Counted from the first letter of the stretch, positions 23,334 through 37,269 are shown. The stretch: 64,000 nt of DNA from Caenorhabditis elegans (GCF_000002985.6 NC_003280.10:6754501-6818500); one strand, 5' to 3'. Notes: generated by a model not told the origin, from the letters alone. Numbers and translations: made by a program.

Positions 23334-24963
23334 TTTTTCAATGTTAATTAAATTATTATACGATGATATTTTTTTAAACCAACAAAAACAACACTGTTCA
23401 TAACTTTGCATATAATAATCGCAAGGGGGAAAACACATTCATATTCAATAAGGCTCCGCACAAAACTTGCTCACTCTTCGTTTTCTTTTTTACATGCATT
23501 CTTGAGGACATTTTACCAGACCATCATTCTCATCTCATAACTTTTTCCAAATCAGCGAATAAGTTATATTTCAAAAGGATCTTCTGGCTCCACTATGATC
23601 CGAATTCCAACCAGGAAATTTTTTCGTACGCGTTTCTATAATTTTTTCCCAATTGTAAGAAAGCAATCGTGAAAAACACTCGAAAGAAACAAAATTTTGA
23701 AATTACAGTAATCTTAAAATACGCATTTGTATTTCACGAAAAATTTTCGTGCTGAGACCGGATTCCGTTTTTGGCACACAATTTTTCGTCCCCATAAAAC
23801 ATAAATCCAGGACTTTATATTACTTTACGAAGTGTTTCATCTGCATTTTTATATCTATATAAAATTTATTTACAACTCGTTCTGAGAAAGTTCTCACATT
23901 CTGCGTAATTTCCAATCACATATTCGCTGGTTTCACATAACCCTGAATATAGCCTAACGAATTCACGTCACGGAGAGCACCAATACCCTATAAACCTCAA
24001 ATTAACAATTGCACGTTTTGCGCTATAATTACCTGGATGATAATTTGAGGTACGGTACTTGGACTGAAGTGAGAAGTTGGACTGGAGGATCCAGTCACTG
24101 GAATAGGTTTCTTCAAATCATCAAGCACTACCAAATTGAAAAAAGTAATTTCGGAATTTTTTGCACAATCCTTTTGAAAAGGCATATCTATTTTTTTTGC
24201 CAACTAACTGAAAACATCGCGTTTGACATTCAGATCAGGGTGTGCGGCAAATTTGCCGAATTTGCCGAATTTGCCGTTTGCCGAGCTCGGCAAATTTCAA
24301 AAAAGTAGATTTGCCGAATTTGCCGTGCTCGGCAAATATTGGAAAAATAGATTTGCCGAATTTGCCGAGCTCGGCAAATTTTGAGATTTGCCGCACACCC
24401 CTGATTCAGATTCAAACTTCACTAGAAATAGTTTCATCCAAATAGTTACTATGAACTAACCAAAGGGTGGTGTGTACTTTTTTATTGCAGGCACAATGAC
24501 ACCCTACCAACTACACAAAATATTTTAGGTTATCTGAGATGACAGGTTGAATTTGAAAAAAGCTTTAATAAATTCTGTTCACAAATTCCAACCGCTGTAT
24601 AATTATGATTCCAGCAGACTTTTTTTAAAATTCATCATCATGATTGTCCGAATCTCCCATTTGAATATCTATTATTTTCTTTTCTCTTATCACCCCAAAC
24701 GCATTCGAATATAAAACAAACATCACGAGGTTTTTTGAATTCATCCCAGTTCTTTCCACCGATTCTCTCCAAATTCGTCCAATTTATTTCCGTGAATCTG
24801 CTCTCAGTTCCGCCTATTGGTTTCCTAGGTGACTCCCTCTCACTTCCTCATACCCTCTTTCTCATATCATTTCTATTTTTCTTATCTTTTTATCTTCGCT
24901 TTGAGCCTTCATTCAGTGAGCTCCACATTGAAATCTCAGCATTTTATAGAGAAGTCGCTCATT
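23334..24963. other. Intergenic, ssup-72 to KCNE-like gene
   Basis: About 1.6 kb without a credible gene. It contains the palindromic element at 24235-24404. The CT-rich stretch at 24730-24900 is probably the promoter/5' leader of the next gene. Confidence 0.5.
24235..24404. mobile_element. Palindromic TTTGCCGAATTTGCCG element
   Basis: The ends TCAGGGTGTGCGGCAAAT and ATTTGCCGCACACCCCTGA are near-perfect inverted repeats. The interior consists of short repeats of TTTGCCGAATTTGCCG and the palindrome TTGCCGAGCTCGGCAAA (three copies). The 170 bp would fold into a long hairpin. It has no coding capacity and looks like a miniature foldback repeat. Confidence 0.65.
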
Positions 24964-27076
24964 ATGTTACGGATTCCAACTTCAAATGAAACCGAAGCTG
25001 TTCTGGATTTAAATTGTACCCTCAATGTTATTCATACTGCCAAGTTTTTACGAAATCAACTTCAAGCTCAGGCTGCTCTGGTGAGATTTTGATAGTTTTA
25101 TATTTATATGTCCTTTTGTTTTTGTCCTAGAAAATTTTTTCAATGTTCAATTGCATTGAAACTAATAAAAACTAGTTTATATTTTTTCATTTTCCAAAAA
25201 AAAACTTGGTAATTTTTCATGAAGCCATATTATGGAATTAAAATTTAATACAAAAAGATAGTCTAGTGACGAATTATTTTTCAGGAAAATAAGTTTGGCG
25301 CAGACATGTATGCAGTGACGATAATAGGAGCATTTGCCTCCGTCATAGTTCTATTGATGTTTCGATCAATTCGACCTCATCAGAGTCTTGATGATCAGGT
25401 AGGAGTAACCTTAATAAAAATGGAAATATTTCGATGAAAAAAAACCAATGCATTTTGCTACACTATTTCAGCTGCATTTAATTAGAAAATTTCAAATCTG
25501 AAAGCTTTTTCAAATCCGGATTATAAGGCTTTCTCAATGCCGAAAAATAAAAAAAACACCTGTGTTCAACAATTTTGCATTTTGAAGAGATTTGCAGATG
25601 GCACAACATATTTTATGCGTTGTACATAAAATTGAAAATTTGTAGAAATTTTTTGAACTGTTAAAACTTTGTTGAATAGAGTATCAGTGATAATTTAATT
25701 TTTGCTAAACTTTCAACTATTTCAGAATACAAAAATTATGAGTTGTGAAAACTCTTTATTGCTATTTTTAACTGTAAAATATTTAAAAAATTTTAAAACT
25801 TACTTCAACTTTTAATATGAACTTTTAAGATGTAGTTTTTGTTTTTCCCGAAGACCGAAGAAAATTGCGTCTCCACTCAACTCCACCTATATCCGTTATT
25901 TTAAGATAGTTCAACCAATTGTTGTTCTTGAACACCTTCTGCGAATAATAATCGTAGTTGTATCAATCTGAAATCTCGATTCGAACAATAAATTCTCTGG
26001 TTGAAAATAAAATAAATTTATAGTTTAAAAGACGATTTTCAATTGAAAATACAAACTTATTTCAGGTAACATTGATGATGTCGACTATGAAAATGAGAGT
26101 AGAAGTGGATGAATATGAACGGAGGAAAATAAAAATGAAGTAAGAGTTTTTATTTTCTACATAGTTGAATATTTTATTGAAACCTCAAAATTATAGAGAA
26201 GCAAAGAAAAAAGCACAAGATTGGATAAATAATTTGAAAAGTCGAAGTTTAAGAAGTTTATCCAGAAGTTCAAGAAGAAGTAAGAGTTCAATGGCTGAAT
26301 CGAATCCATTAAATTCGGATTCAACGAGGTCGTATAAAAATGAAAATAGTTTGAATGTTCCATTCACAACAAGTCAGCAAGCAATACAAGTGGAAGATGA
26401 AACTAGAACAGGAACTAGTTCGACTCGGCAAAGTGTCTGCAGGTTTGTAAGAAATTAAGGAATACCGTGTATTCTCTATTAGTATTGTAATATACTCAGA
26501 ACCTATAGATAATATACGGTATTTCCTCTCCTACTTTTCATCAATCCGAATATAAAAATAAACTCAAATTAATTAGGATTTCCAGTGCACCGACTCCTCA
26601 TCCACTCGAAGTGAATCTTCCTAACCGATCAAAATCTCATATTGGCTTCTTGCCAGAAATAGTTGTAACTGAAGAACGTCCGAAGCTTTGCCTTCTCTTA
26701 CCTCCACCAAATCGTCGTAGAAAGTCTGTCACTACACAAAATAATACTATACCAATTCACAAGTCTGTATCGTGCCAACAACTTGTCTTATCAAGGTAAT
26801 TCTTTGATTTCAATACTGTCTTTTCAACTTTAAAATGTTAATTTTCTCCGAATTTTTCGTAGAAATGTACTTGACCTTGTGCTATCAGTATTCTTTTCTT
26901 GATAATCTGCAAGCTCGCATTTATGATAAGAAACCCTAATGAGTCTAGAATTTTCCAGAAAATCATCAATGTCAAGTGCCCATAGTGTTTCACCATCGCT
27001 CTCCGAAGAAATTGTTTTCAATTTTCCTGACAGTGGTACCGCAACGCCCAATGATTCACCCCCTTATGATATTTAG
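24964..27076 (+). CDS. Single-pass KCNE/MiRP-like protein
   Basis: Six exons (24964-25080, 25285-25398, 26066-26139, 26197-26442, 26577-26795, 26959-27076) give 295 residues. A short N-terminal ectodomain with two NxT glycosylation sites (NET, NCT) is followed by one membrane segment near residues 45-65 (YAVTIIGAFASVIVLLMF), then RSIRPHQSLDDQ and a long basic, Ser-rich cytoplasmic tail. No cleavable signal peptide. This topology and the positively charged stretch just after the membrane resemble KCNE potassium-channel accessory subunits (worm mps genes). The tail is much longer than in vertebrate KCNEs and the DPF motif is absent, so the assignment is tentative. Confidence 0.7.
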
Positions 27077-28968
27077 ATTTTTCGTTGTTTTCCCCCATTT
27101 TTCTGTGAACGATGTTTCCTATTCTTTTCGGGATTGCTTTATTCAATAATTTTGTGTGATGAATTTAATGAATGGGTACCATACCCAAGAAATGGTTTTT
27201 TGTTCGTGAAAACAGTTTCCCTGAGTTGAAAGAAATAAATTCTCATTTTAAAAGTACGGTGCCTGGTCTCGACACGACAATTGCTTGATAAATAAAACAA
27301 TGGCACCTTTAAAGAGTACTGTAATTTAAAACTTTGTTGCTGCTGAATTTTCACCCAATTTTCACAGCTTCTTCATAAAAATATATTTATTACACTAAAA
27401 AGGTTTACAATTTGTTTAATTTAGCAGAACTGTTCGTGTCGAGCACCGGGTTCCATATTTTAGGCTCAAAAATATCAAAACTTTGCTGCGGGGTAAAAAT
27501 TTGAGTTTTTTTTTTCGATTTCTGAAGTTACTCAATTTTTCAATGCGAGGACAATTTTGAAAATAATTGATATTTTTTAGCAAGAAAATACAATGTATAA
27601 ATCATTTACAACAATTTTTCTAGACTTGTTTTCTTATCCTTTGAAATTAATTTTGCGACTACGGTATACAATATGTCCCCAAACACCCTCACGCTAATTT
27701 ACGTAGAACAATTCCAATTGTTTTGTTTCAATTTTTATTCACATTTCTTTTATTTTCTCGAATTTAAGACATCAAATTTCAATTTTCATTCCGATATTTG
27801 ATTCTCTGATGATCTGATGATTCATATTTAAGTGGGCGGGAAAATTATATTGTTTTGTTTACAAACAAGAAATCTCCGTATCAGAAAAATCATTCTTGAG
27901 CGTTTCAAACATTTTTAGCAATTTTGCACAATTATTCCTCTTATTTAAAACGTTTTATAAAGTTTCCTTAATTTTCTAATTTTAACAAGTCGTTCAAAAA
28001 AGTGTTCTCGTGTTAGCGGTCCTCTTAAAATTCAGCCATCTTCTCGTGACATTGAAAAACAACACCCATGAAGCCATTTTCCTCCAGTTTCGTGGCCCAT
28101 TTGTAGGATTTTTAAAAAGTGTTCTCCAATTTCTGATTCAGTGTAAACGAATTCGATAAACTTTGCCTGCTGAATGTTGTAAATGAGTTTGAAGAAATAA
28201 CACAATTTTTTAAAATCACCTATCGCTGATACTTTTCTAATAAGCACACAAGTATCCAAAAATCAATATTTCTCATTTTTCTAACTATTTGACCCGGAAC
28301 TAAAGATAAATCATGTGCATCCGAGACATTCCCCCAAAAAAATAATTGCGAAATCTATCACGAGGTGTGGAGCCAATCGATGAATAACGCCTGTGAAAAG
28401 AGTATCTGAAAAACTAAAAAACACAGCCTGTTGCCTCTGTCGAAGCCGTTTTGTCTCTCTCTCGTCGTCGTCGACCCACCCGGCCTCCCATGTAGTGTTC
28501 GTTTTGCGCTCTATCGCACACACACACTCTCGGTAAACAACGACCACCTCACTCCATCTCTATCCATTCTATCCTCTTCCATCTCTACAGGCCAACGGAG
28601 ACAGTTCGTTGGACCCCCGCGCACTCTACCTATCTGTTCAACGCTCCATATGTGCAAAGTCTCAGTCATTTTTCCTCCTGCTTCTTCTTCTTTTTATTAT
28701 TAACTTTTTCTCATCTTATTTCTTCCACTCTTTCGAGAGACCACTCCGCCCACTTTTCGTTACTGCTTTATCAAACAAACTGTGCGTCCACACCAATTCT
28801 CTATTTCCCTTCGTCTGCTCCGTTTTCGCTCACTTTTTTGTTAACTATCTTTTCTTTTTTCTTTTAACATGTTTATTGATCCTCACCACTGATCAATTAA
28901 TATTTATTATTTATTTCTGTTTCCAGATCACCTACGAAAAATATTAATTGATAATCAGAGGAGTAAAA
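27077..28968. other. Intergenic, upstream of LDLR-like gene
   Basis: About 1.9 kb with an interspersed repeat at 27253-27450 and a CT-rich region at 28430-28920 that is probably promoter and 5' leader. A TTTCCAG acceptor ends at 28926, 43 bases before the start codon, and could be the trans-splice or leader-intron site. Confidence 0.5.
27253..27450. repeat. Interspersed repeat with inverted GTCTCGACACGAC ends
   Basis: TACGGTGCCTGGTCTCGACA at 27255 is matched in inverted orientation by CGTGTCGAGCACCGGG at 27435. The unit is about 200 bp and non-coding, and is related to the copy at 19146. Confidence 0.5.
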
Positions 28969-31900
28969 ATGAGGACATGTCTCACCCTCACGGGTTTCCT
29001 TCTGATTTCAATGGCCACCATTTCGGTGGGCCTCCAACCGATGGGAGCACCTACAAGAAGTATGTTTTCTTTTTCATTTAAATATCACATAGTAATTCAA
29101 TTGAAAATCAATGCATTTCGGAATTTCGCAACATTACTTTTGTTTGGACCGTTGAGTCACCAATATCACGAGATAATAATTTTTTGCAACAATGCAATTT
29201 GTTTTCAGAATGCGACGCAACAAATTCGTTCCAGTGTCAAGATGGCCGATGCATACCGATGTCGTGGCGTTGTGATGGAGATATCGACTGCCAGAATGAA
29301 GAAGATGAGAAAAATTGTCCAAGTAAAACTCTTTTTCCTAAAAAAACAATGATAATTTCAATGATAGTTTCAGAAGTTTGTGGCGCCGAAGAACACAAAT
29401 GCGGAGAAGTCAAATCTGCTCGATCATCGTTGGAAAGATTCAAGTGCATTCCGAACAAATGGGTGTGTGATGGAGAATTCGACTGTGAAGATAAATCGGA
29501 CGAATTCCAATGCAAAAGTATGTTCAATTGAATTCAAGACAGTTTTCCTGCAATTTTTCAATCTTTTCAGACGTATCATGCCAAGAAAAACAGTTTCAAT
29601 GTGAAGAACTCTCTGGTGATTATAGTTTGTGCATTCCTGAAACATGGGTTTGCGATGGTCAAAGAGACTGTACGAATGGCAAAGACGAACAGAATTGCAC
29701 GTCAAAAACGTCTAAATGTCCGGATAACAACTTCCAGTAAGTCTCCATACAAATCTTATCGCAATTAAATCTATCCCGTTGACCTAATTGTACCACTCTG
29801 ACAAAATTGAGAAAAAAGTGTTTCATTTTTCAGGTGTAGCAATGGAAATTGTATTTTCAAAAACTGGGTTTGTGATGGGGAAGAAGATTGCTCAGATGGC
29901 TCAGATGAATTGCTCACTGCTCCATCCAATTGTAACCGAACAGTTAATCAATGCCCTCCCGGAGAAATGTGGAAGGTATGAGTGTTTACGGATCTTGAGA
30001 AAATGTTTATGCGCAGCATGTTGAAATATTTGTTTGTTTCTCGATTGTTTAGAGGGTCAAAGTATCGAGTGTTGGCTATGCTAGTGTCAAACCAACTGAT
30101 AATAAGTAAAATATATTATATTGATAATTCATTTAATATCTATTTGTCTCATAATATAGACTTTATTAAATACATAATACATACTAGAAAAGAAAAATAA
30201 TTCAATAAGCTGGAGTAAGAAATTATCATTTTCAGTCTTTTCTTTGTCAATTGATTGTGTATTGCAGTCGATTGTTATCTGTTAGTGACCATTTCTCCCC
30301 CGCAATCACGTCTGGGAAATTGATATGTATTTCTGAATTAAACAATTAAATTTTCAGTGTGGATCCGGTGAATGCATTCCATCAAGATGGCGATGCGACG
30401 CAGAAGTCGATTGCAAAGATCATTCCGATGAGAAGAATTGTACTGCTATTCAACACACGTGCAAGTTAGCAGAGGTAGGATGGGGGCAATATGCACCTGC
30501 TTGATGCTAATGCAACATGGTCATTAAAATATTAGATGTCACCCATATTAGATAGGCTAATTGGGTTTTAAATCATTAAATGATGAGAAATTTAACAACC
30601 CAATTATAGTTCCAAAATGCAATAACTTCAGGAATTCGCTTGTAAAGCTTCACACAACTGCATCAACAAGGCTTTCGTATGTGATGGAGAACTTGATTGT
30701 TCCGATGGATCCGACGAAGATGATTGTGCTGACGTTCGGACCGAGTGTAAATCCGGAGAGCGTACCTGCCCAGCTTCATACGGTGCATATGGCGCCGAGT
30801 CAGGTCACGTTGTGTGTATTCCTGCATCGTCATGGTGCAATGGAGAAGAGGATTGTCCAGATGGTGGTGATGAGAAAGAATGTAATATGACTGCTCCTGG
30901 TAAGTAATATTAGCAAAAGTGCTTGAAATATATTCGTTATATTTTCAGTCACATGCCAGAAAGGAACCGAATATGAATGTCCATCTACTCCATTGCAATG
31001 TATTGAAATGTCAAAATTGTGTGCTAGTGCTCAATTTGATTGTGGGGATGGAAATATGTCTGTTTGTAGCCAGAAAAAGATCATTGGTAATATAAATATT
31101 TATTTATGGTCTGGCAAAATGCTCTTCAATTACAGAAATGTGCAAACCAAGTTCAGAAGGATGTGTCTGCCGTCCATCGTTTGTCCGAGGAAATAATGTT
31201 TGTCACTGTAAAGATGGTTACAAACTCGAAAACGGACAGTGCATTGGTGAGTAATTGTTAGCAAGAGAGATGGTTTAGCGAGAAAACAAATAGTGAAAAA
31301 GACAAAGAGATCCTCATCAAAATGTAGAAAAATAGTTGAGATGCGAAGCGAGCAGCTGAACAATCAGCAATATGAAAACACAGGAAGTATTTTCTAATAA
31401 CGAAATGTTTATTTTTCAGATATTAACGAATGTGAAATTGCTGGCGTTTGTGATCAAATTTGTCTCAATATTCCCGGTTCCTATCGTTGTGCTTGTCATG
31501 CTGGATATCAGATTAGTTTCGGAGATACTAAAATTGGATCAGGAAGAATTGCTAACAAATGTCGTGCTATGGGAGGTGATCCATTGGTTCTTCTTACCAA
31601 CAGACATACGATCAGACAATTTGATCTTGTCAATAAAATGCACTTCCCTGTTTCCAGTAGTCCTGGTTCTGCGGTTGCCATGGATTTCCACATCTTGAAC
31701 GGGGTGAGTTGAATTTTTTATTACGGATTGTTATTATTTACTTGAGAAGAATACCAAAAAATCTGATTTTAATATAATTTTTTCAGACACTGATTTGGTC
31801 TGACGTGTTGTCAAAGCAAATTCTGAAATGTTCGATTGGAAACGTGTCAAACGCATTTTTGGGAACCGATATGTGCGATAAGAAGCATGAAATCGTTCTC

Positions 31901-33196
31901 ACAGGAGACAAGATTCATACTCCAGATGGACTTGCAGTTGATTGGGTTCATGATCTCCTTTTCTGGACAGATGGAGGCCTTGATCAAATTAATGTTCTCG
32001 ATATGAAAAATGGAAAGCAGCGTGTCCTTTATTCTTCCGACTTGGAAGAACCGAGAGCTATTGCAGTTGATCCTGAAGTTGGACTCATTTTCTGGACTGA
32101 TTGGGGAAAGAAGGCGAGAATCGAAAGATCTGGAATGGATGGACAACATCGTACTGTTATTGTTGAGGGAGATCGTGTTGTATGGCCGAATGGATTGGCT
32201 TTGGATTATGTTGATAAGCGTGTCTATTGGGCTGATGCCAAGATCAAGTCAATCTTCAGTTGTGATTATTGGGGCAAAAATATCAAGACCGTATTGCATT
32301 CTCATCAATATCTAAGGCATCCATTCTCAATGGCTGTTTTCGAAGACCGACTCTTCTACACAGATTGGGAGCATGATGGTGTTATCACTGTTAACAAGGT
32401 ATGTTTTTTAAAATGAAATTTTAACTTGGAAAACTGGTTTTTAAAAACGAAATTCGCTGAAAATTCGCTGGAACCATGAAACTTTGAATATTGAAGACAA
32501 TTTTAATGAAAATTGTCTACACGAAATGAATTTAGATTAAAAAAGATTGCTAATAATTTTTTTTGTAAATCAATCGCGCTTTCAACTTACGAAATATTTT
32601 TCAGTTCACTGGAGCTGATATTCGTACTGTTATGGATCAAGTGAAGTCTCCAATGACTGTACGCATCTACCACAAACAAGCACAACCACTTATGCAGAAC
32701 AAGTGTGAAAACTCGGAATGTGATCATCTCTGCCTGCCGAGAGCCGTTTACCGTGAGAAAGAACGTGTTCATGAAAAAACTTGGCACGACAGACCGTTCT
32801 CGTGTGCATGCGAAGGAACGACTGCTTCTGATGTTCTGGAATGTTTCGGTAGGACAATCAATTAGGTATTTAGATACTTAACGTTTTTAAGTTTCAGCTG
32901 ACTTGGAAACAAAATCCGGAATCTCGATGTTCACGATTTTCCTTCTTTTATGTGTTGGTGGAGTTGTGGCCGCTGGATTTGTGATTGTTCGTCGGAAGAT
33001 GGGACCTCGTACATTTACCGCTCTCAATTTTGACAATCCAATTTATCGTCGAACCACCGAAGAAGCTGATCATCAGATGGAAGATCCATTCCGTGATCCT
33101 TTTGCTGAACCACGGAATGGAAGAGGGCGTAACGATGGATTACCAACTCTTGCATCTGCTGACAATGAAACACGGGCTGACGCATTGAGCTTCTGA
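28969..33196 (+). CDS. LDL-receptor-family membrane receptor
   Basis: Thirteen in-phase exons from 28969 to 33196 encode 909 residues. Order: signal peptide ([20 protein letters not shown]); seven class-A LDL-receptor repeats with CDG(D/E)xDCxDxSDE cores (exons 29209 to 30899); a divergent Cys-rich repeat with its own CGDG motif (30949-31086); two EGF-like modules, the second with the calcium-binding start DINEC (31420); a six-bladed YWTD/FWTD propeller (LFWTDGG, IFWTDWG, VYWADAK, LFYTDWE); a closing EGF; one membrane segment ([20 protein letters not shown]); and a short tail with the NPxY endocytosis motif (FDNPIYRR). This is the LDLR/VLDLR plan, so it is probably a lipoprotein or ligand uptake receptor. 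I place it as T13C2.6 from memory. Confidence 0.93.
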
Positions 33197-34782
33197 GCCA
33201 ATTCGTATTGTAAAGTATATATTTTCCTATAAATTTATTTGCACCCTTCCCTTATTGTACAGATTGCCCATTTTCTCTTCTCATTTCATGTCACTTTTAA
33301 ATTGTGTTCTTTCCTTTCTGTTCTTGTGAAAATTTTATATTTTGTTTCATCAATTTCCCATTCTTGATTTTTCATGTGCAATTGACTCAAATCTGAGAAA
33401 TCACTGTGAAGACGTGTAGATCCAAACTGTGAAAATTTCCAAAAATCCTCCAAATTTTGCGTGTTTATCTATTCCGAATGGTTTGGATAGTATTTTGCAT
33501 CGAGTCTAGATTTCATGTATTCATTGCTTTCATTATTCTCATTGCTATATCATTATTTTCTGTGTGCTCCATCCAATTCACCCGGTTATCGAGCTTTTTC
33601 CAAATGTTTTTATGTAGTATTTCCTCGTTTTTTCTACTCTGAAGCTGGTAATTTTGAGTTTTCCTGACTGTCGACCCCCGAGAACTGATGCATATACCCT
33701 TGTCTATCTGCCCCTTCCCCTCCCCTTCCTCTCATCAACGGATTTATTCAATAAATGATTGTCTTGGTGATCTGAAATACGATTTGAAAATCGAAACCCG
33801 AGCGCATTTTTCTTCATAGCACGAAAGTGCACTGCGGAATGTCTGTTTTTCGCCACTCTGGTCATCGTTTCGCCGTCAAAATCGACAGCTGTTGAAATGA
33901 GTGTGCCGGTTTTGCTACGAGAGAATTCAGAAATGCTGCTCCTGGGCCAGCAGAAAAAATCCCGAATTCTTACTTTTTCAAAATTAAGCTATTTTTGAAT
34001 ACACTTTTGAATAATTTCAAACATAAATCAATGATAACATGATTACAATTATTAATGTATAGCTTATTTTCAATAACATTGAAATGCCTGAAAATCTGGC
34101 GGGACCCACTGAGGAAAATAGCGTGTGCCTTTAATGTGACTTCCCACAATTTTACAACTTTATGATAGATATACGAATTTTGAATATTTTAATTTTAACA
34201 AGTTTCAATCTACCAAAATGCTTTTTTTGTTTTTTGTCTCTCCGAATCAGAAACGTCTAAAATTCAAAATTCTTAAATTCAGTTCAAAAATATTTATTTG
34301 ATGTATATAACTTGTTAGCAATCCCGTTTCGTGTGACAATTGACATAGAACAGACACATCAATTCCGAGATATTGTAATAGACTCGGTTGTTTGCGTCTC
34401 ATATTCCTCCACACTATTTCCCTCGTGCTGACCAGTAGACGGAGTATCACATTGTAAAATAAGAGATAGAGAGCATATTGCTCCACGAATATTTTCAAAA
34501 TCATTGTTTTTTGTTGTTTGACCCTGTTTGACTTGAGTCATGTTCAATATTAACTACGTAGATACAGTCTATTAGAACTACCGTACTCTTGCTGGAATCT
34601 TGAAACTCTTGAAATGTTGTAAATCTTTATGTAACTTTATGTGTTTTTATTGTTCACAATATCTTTTATTTGAATTTAAGCAAACTATCACATAGACGTT
34701 TTTTTTTAAATTATCGCGCATAGACTTTTCAAATTCAAATTTTGCAGACAAATAGGGTCAATGAGCTGATAATTTTAAACCG
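33197..34782. other. Intergenic with 3' UTR of the LDLR-like gene
   Basis: AATAAA at 33750-33755 suggests a 3' UTR of about 550 bases. The remainder is AT-rich with no supported gene. Confidence 0.5.
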
Positions 34783-37241
34783 ATGAACTTATTTTGTCTG
34801 TTTCTCTTAATTATCTTGCATCTCGCATCTGCAGAAGAAGAATATGACATTCCATTGGCTCCGTATAATGTGAAAGTGAGTAGATCCGGTTCTTGATTGC
34901 TCACAAACACATATGTTTCCAGTTAATGTGCCGTCAAGGTCGCCGATTCTCAAAAGCAGCACAAGCGACAAATCAATGTCCAACATCTTCAACTTCTTGT
35001 GGTTATTTTGAATTTTCAAGTGGTGATCAAAAGAATGGAAATCCAACAACCGGTGTTTATGATTGTGTTGATGGAGGAATTCTTTTTGAAGATTCTGGAG
35101 AAGTTGATGATGATTTGGAGGATAGACATCGTAATGTAAGAGTTTTTAAAAACGGTAGCGCCAGTCAGAAAATAGTTTGAAACCGCTACTATAGTAAATA
35201 CTATAGTGAAAGTAAACTTCTAAAATGTCTCAAAAAGTTCAAAATTTTGGAAATATTGGCAATAAACTATACCATACGACATTTGAAACTGTTTCATTCG
35301 GATATTAAGCTTTCAACCCAGTATGAATATGTACATTTTGTCAAACCCACCACAAATGACTCACTTTTAAAATTCACTTTTTATTTAGTGCCGTCCCATC
35401 ATAAAAAACAAGTATTTAGAAGCAAAATTTTTTTTCAGCAAAAATATTGACAAACTTCCACAAATACTATTCAAGCTATTTGTTTGATCATAAACATTTT
35501 TTTCTTTGTGAAGTTGTAAACGAGGTGACGGAGAGATTGGCCAAATATGGTTCAGAAAAAATTGCTGTGGAAAAATTACTGTCGGATTAACTCGTCCAAC
35601 GAAAAATTTTTTAATTCAAATTTTCAGCCCGCGTTCTCTGAACTGTGTGGAGCAATTGCAAAGTGTACTACAGTATCCGTTGACAAATTGAATCCGTCAT
35701 TTGTGAAATATGTTGTTCAAGAGGTATTGAGAATTGTTTTTTCAAACTAAAATGTTTGCTAATGATTTCATTCAGTATGACATAAAACTGGAGCTTCTCG
35801 AAAATACTGAAATTCGATTTTGCTGTGCTCTCTTTCATTCTACACTTCAACGATTGGTCACATCTCCTACATTTTCATTACGTGGGGTTTTTCAAAAACC
35901 CTAAAACTAAAGTTTTCAAATTTTTCAGCAGAAGTTGCTGCTCCTCCTGTGAGTTGTCAAGGAAAAATGTGTGCTCCAGGAGCTGTTGGTTGCCTTCTCC
36001 ATGCAGTTCATGGAGAGGAGTATGATGATTATGAAGGTAAGCATATCAAAAATTTAATTGAATTTTAAAATTAAAATTAATTTAAGAAGAAACAAAGAAA
36101 AGGTATAAACGACTGGCATTAAATGATTACATTGAAGATGAAGACGATTATGTTAATGCTGTGGAGGTTGGATATTCCCATTTCAAATATTTTTTTTTCA
36201 AAATGTATGTTTCAGCTAAACTTTGAGGATACAGACCTTGAACTAATAACCAGGGAACCACCAGTTGAGACAACAACAACTACCACTCTAAAACCAACAC
36301 TTCCAAGTTTAAAATTACCAATGTCACTAGGTATGAAGCCAGTTGATTGGATAATTATAATTTCAGTATTTAAGATGATCTCACAACGACTAAACCTATG
36401 ACAACGACTACTTCCAGTCCTACAACAACGGCTTCAGCTATGTCAAAGAGCAAAACTTTCAACACGAAACACTCTTTAGATGAAGGTAAATCGATTTTCA
36501 GTTTTCAGAGCTCAATACAGAGAACATAAAATTATTTAAAATTCCAGATGAAGAAGAGGAGCCACATCAATCAACTCATTGTGTATATCGTCACCTGAAT
36601 AATGAATTCTATCGATATTGTCTTCTTGTCCATCAATCTCGAGATGGTGATCGTTGTTATCATCATCAAGGCCACACCATTTGCTGTTGCTTTGTAGCTC
36701 CTGATAAAGAATCATGTGATCCCACAGAAATGGATCTAATTGTTCCACCACCAATGAATGGAAAAGCTCTTCCACCACGTGTAATTGTAACTATTCCACC
36801 AAGTACTACATCCACTACAACAAGCACAACAACTACAACGACTACAACAACTACAGAAGAGCCTACCACTACAACAACTTCAGCACCGACGACGACAACG
36901 CCGGAGCCATCAAAGTATCCTCCGCTGCCTCCACAAATCTATCGGCCGAGGCCTATTGATCAAATGAAGAGGAGGAAACAGACTCCTAAAAAGTAAGATT
37001 TTTCAACTATTTTTCTTGAAAGGTTTTTATTCAAAAAAAGTTTCCTTGGAAAGTATTTAAGTGAAACTCATTGTTAAAATTATTCAGATGTCGTGTTGCA
37101 TACGTGCGCACCAAATCGGGTTCCCGAACCCGTCCAGTACTGGTTTGTGATTCGGCTTCCGCTGCCAACTCAACTTCGTTCCCTATTTTCCTTGTTTGCT
37201 CATTTGTTCTCTTGTTACAGGTCTTCAATATTTATATTTGA
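34783..37241 (+). CDS. Secreted Cys-rich, Thr-rich protein, probable GPI anchor
   Basis: Ten exons (34783-34875, 34923-35135, 35628-35723, 35776-35881, 35929-36036, 36087-36166, 36216-36330, 36375-36485, 36548-36992, 37088-37241) give 506 residues in one frame. A signal peptide (MNLFCLFLLIILHLASA) leads a Cys-rich region (residues 32-200), an acidic stretch, Thr-rich mucin-like segments (up to about 15 Thr in 20 residues), a His/Cys-rich module (HCVYRHLNNEFYRYC...CYHHQGHTICCC) and a C-terminal hydrophobic tail after small residues (SAANSTSFPIFLVC...). The tail suggests GPI attachment near Ser/Ala-Asn. The donor at 35882 (GTGGGG) is weak. Family not recognised; probably a cuticle or cell-surface glycoprotein. 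Confidence 0.75.
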
Positions 37242-37263
37242 ATTGTTTTTCTTACTGATTCTT

Positions 37264-37269
37264 AATAAA
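37264..37269 (+). terminator. Polyadenylation signal of the GPI-anchor-like gene
   Basis: AATAAA 23 bases after the stop codon. Confidence 0.6.
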
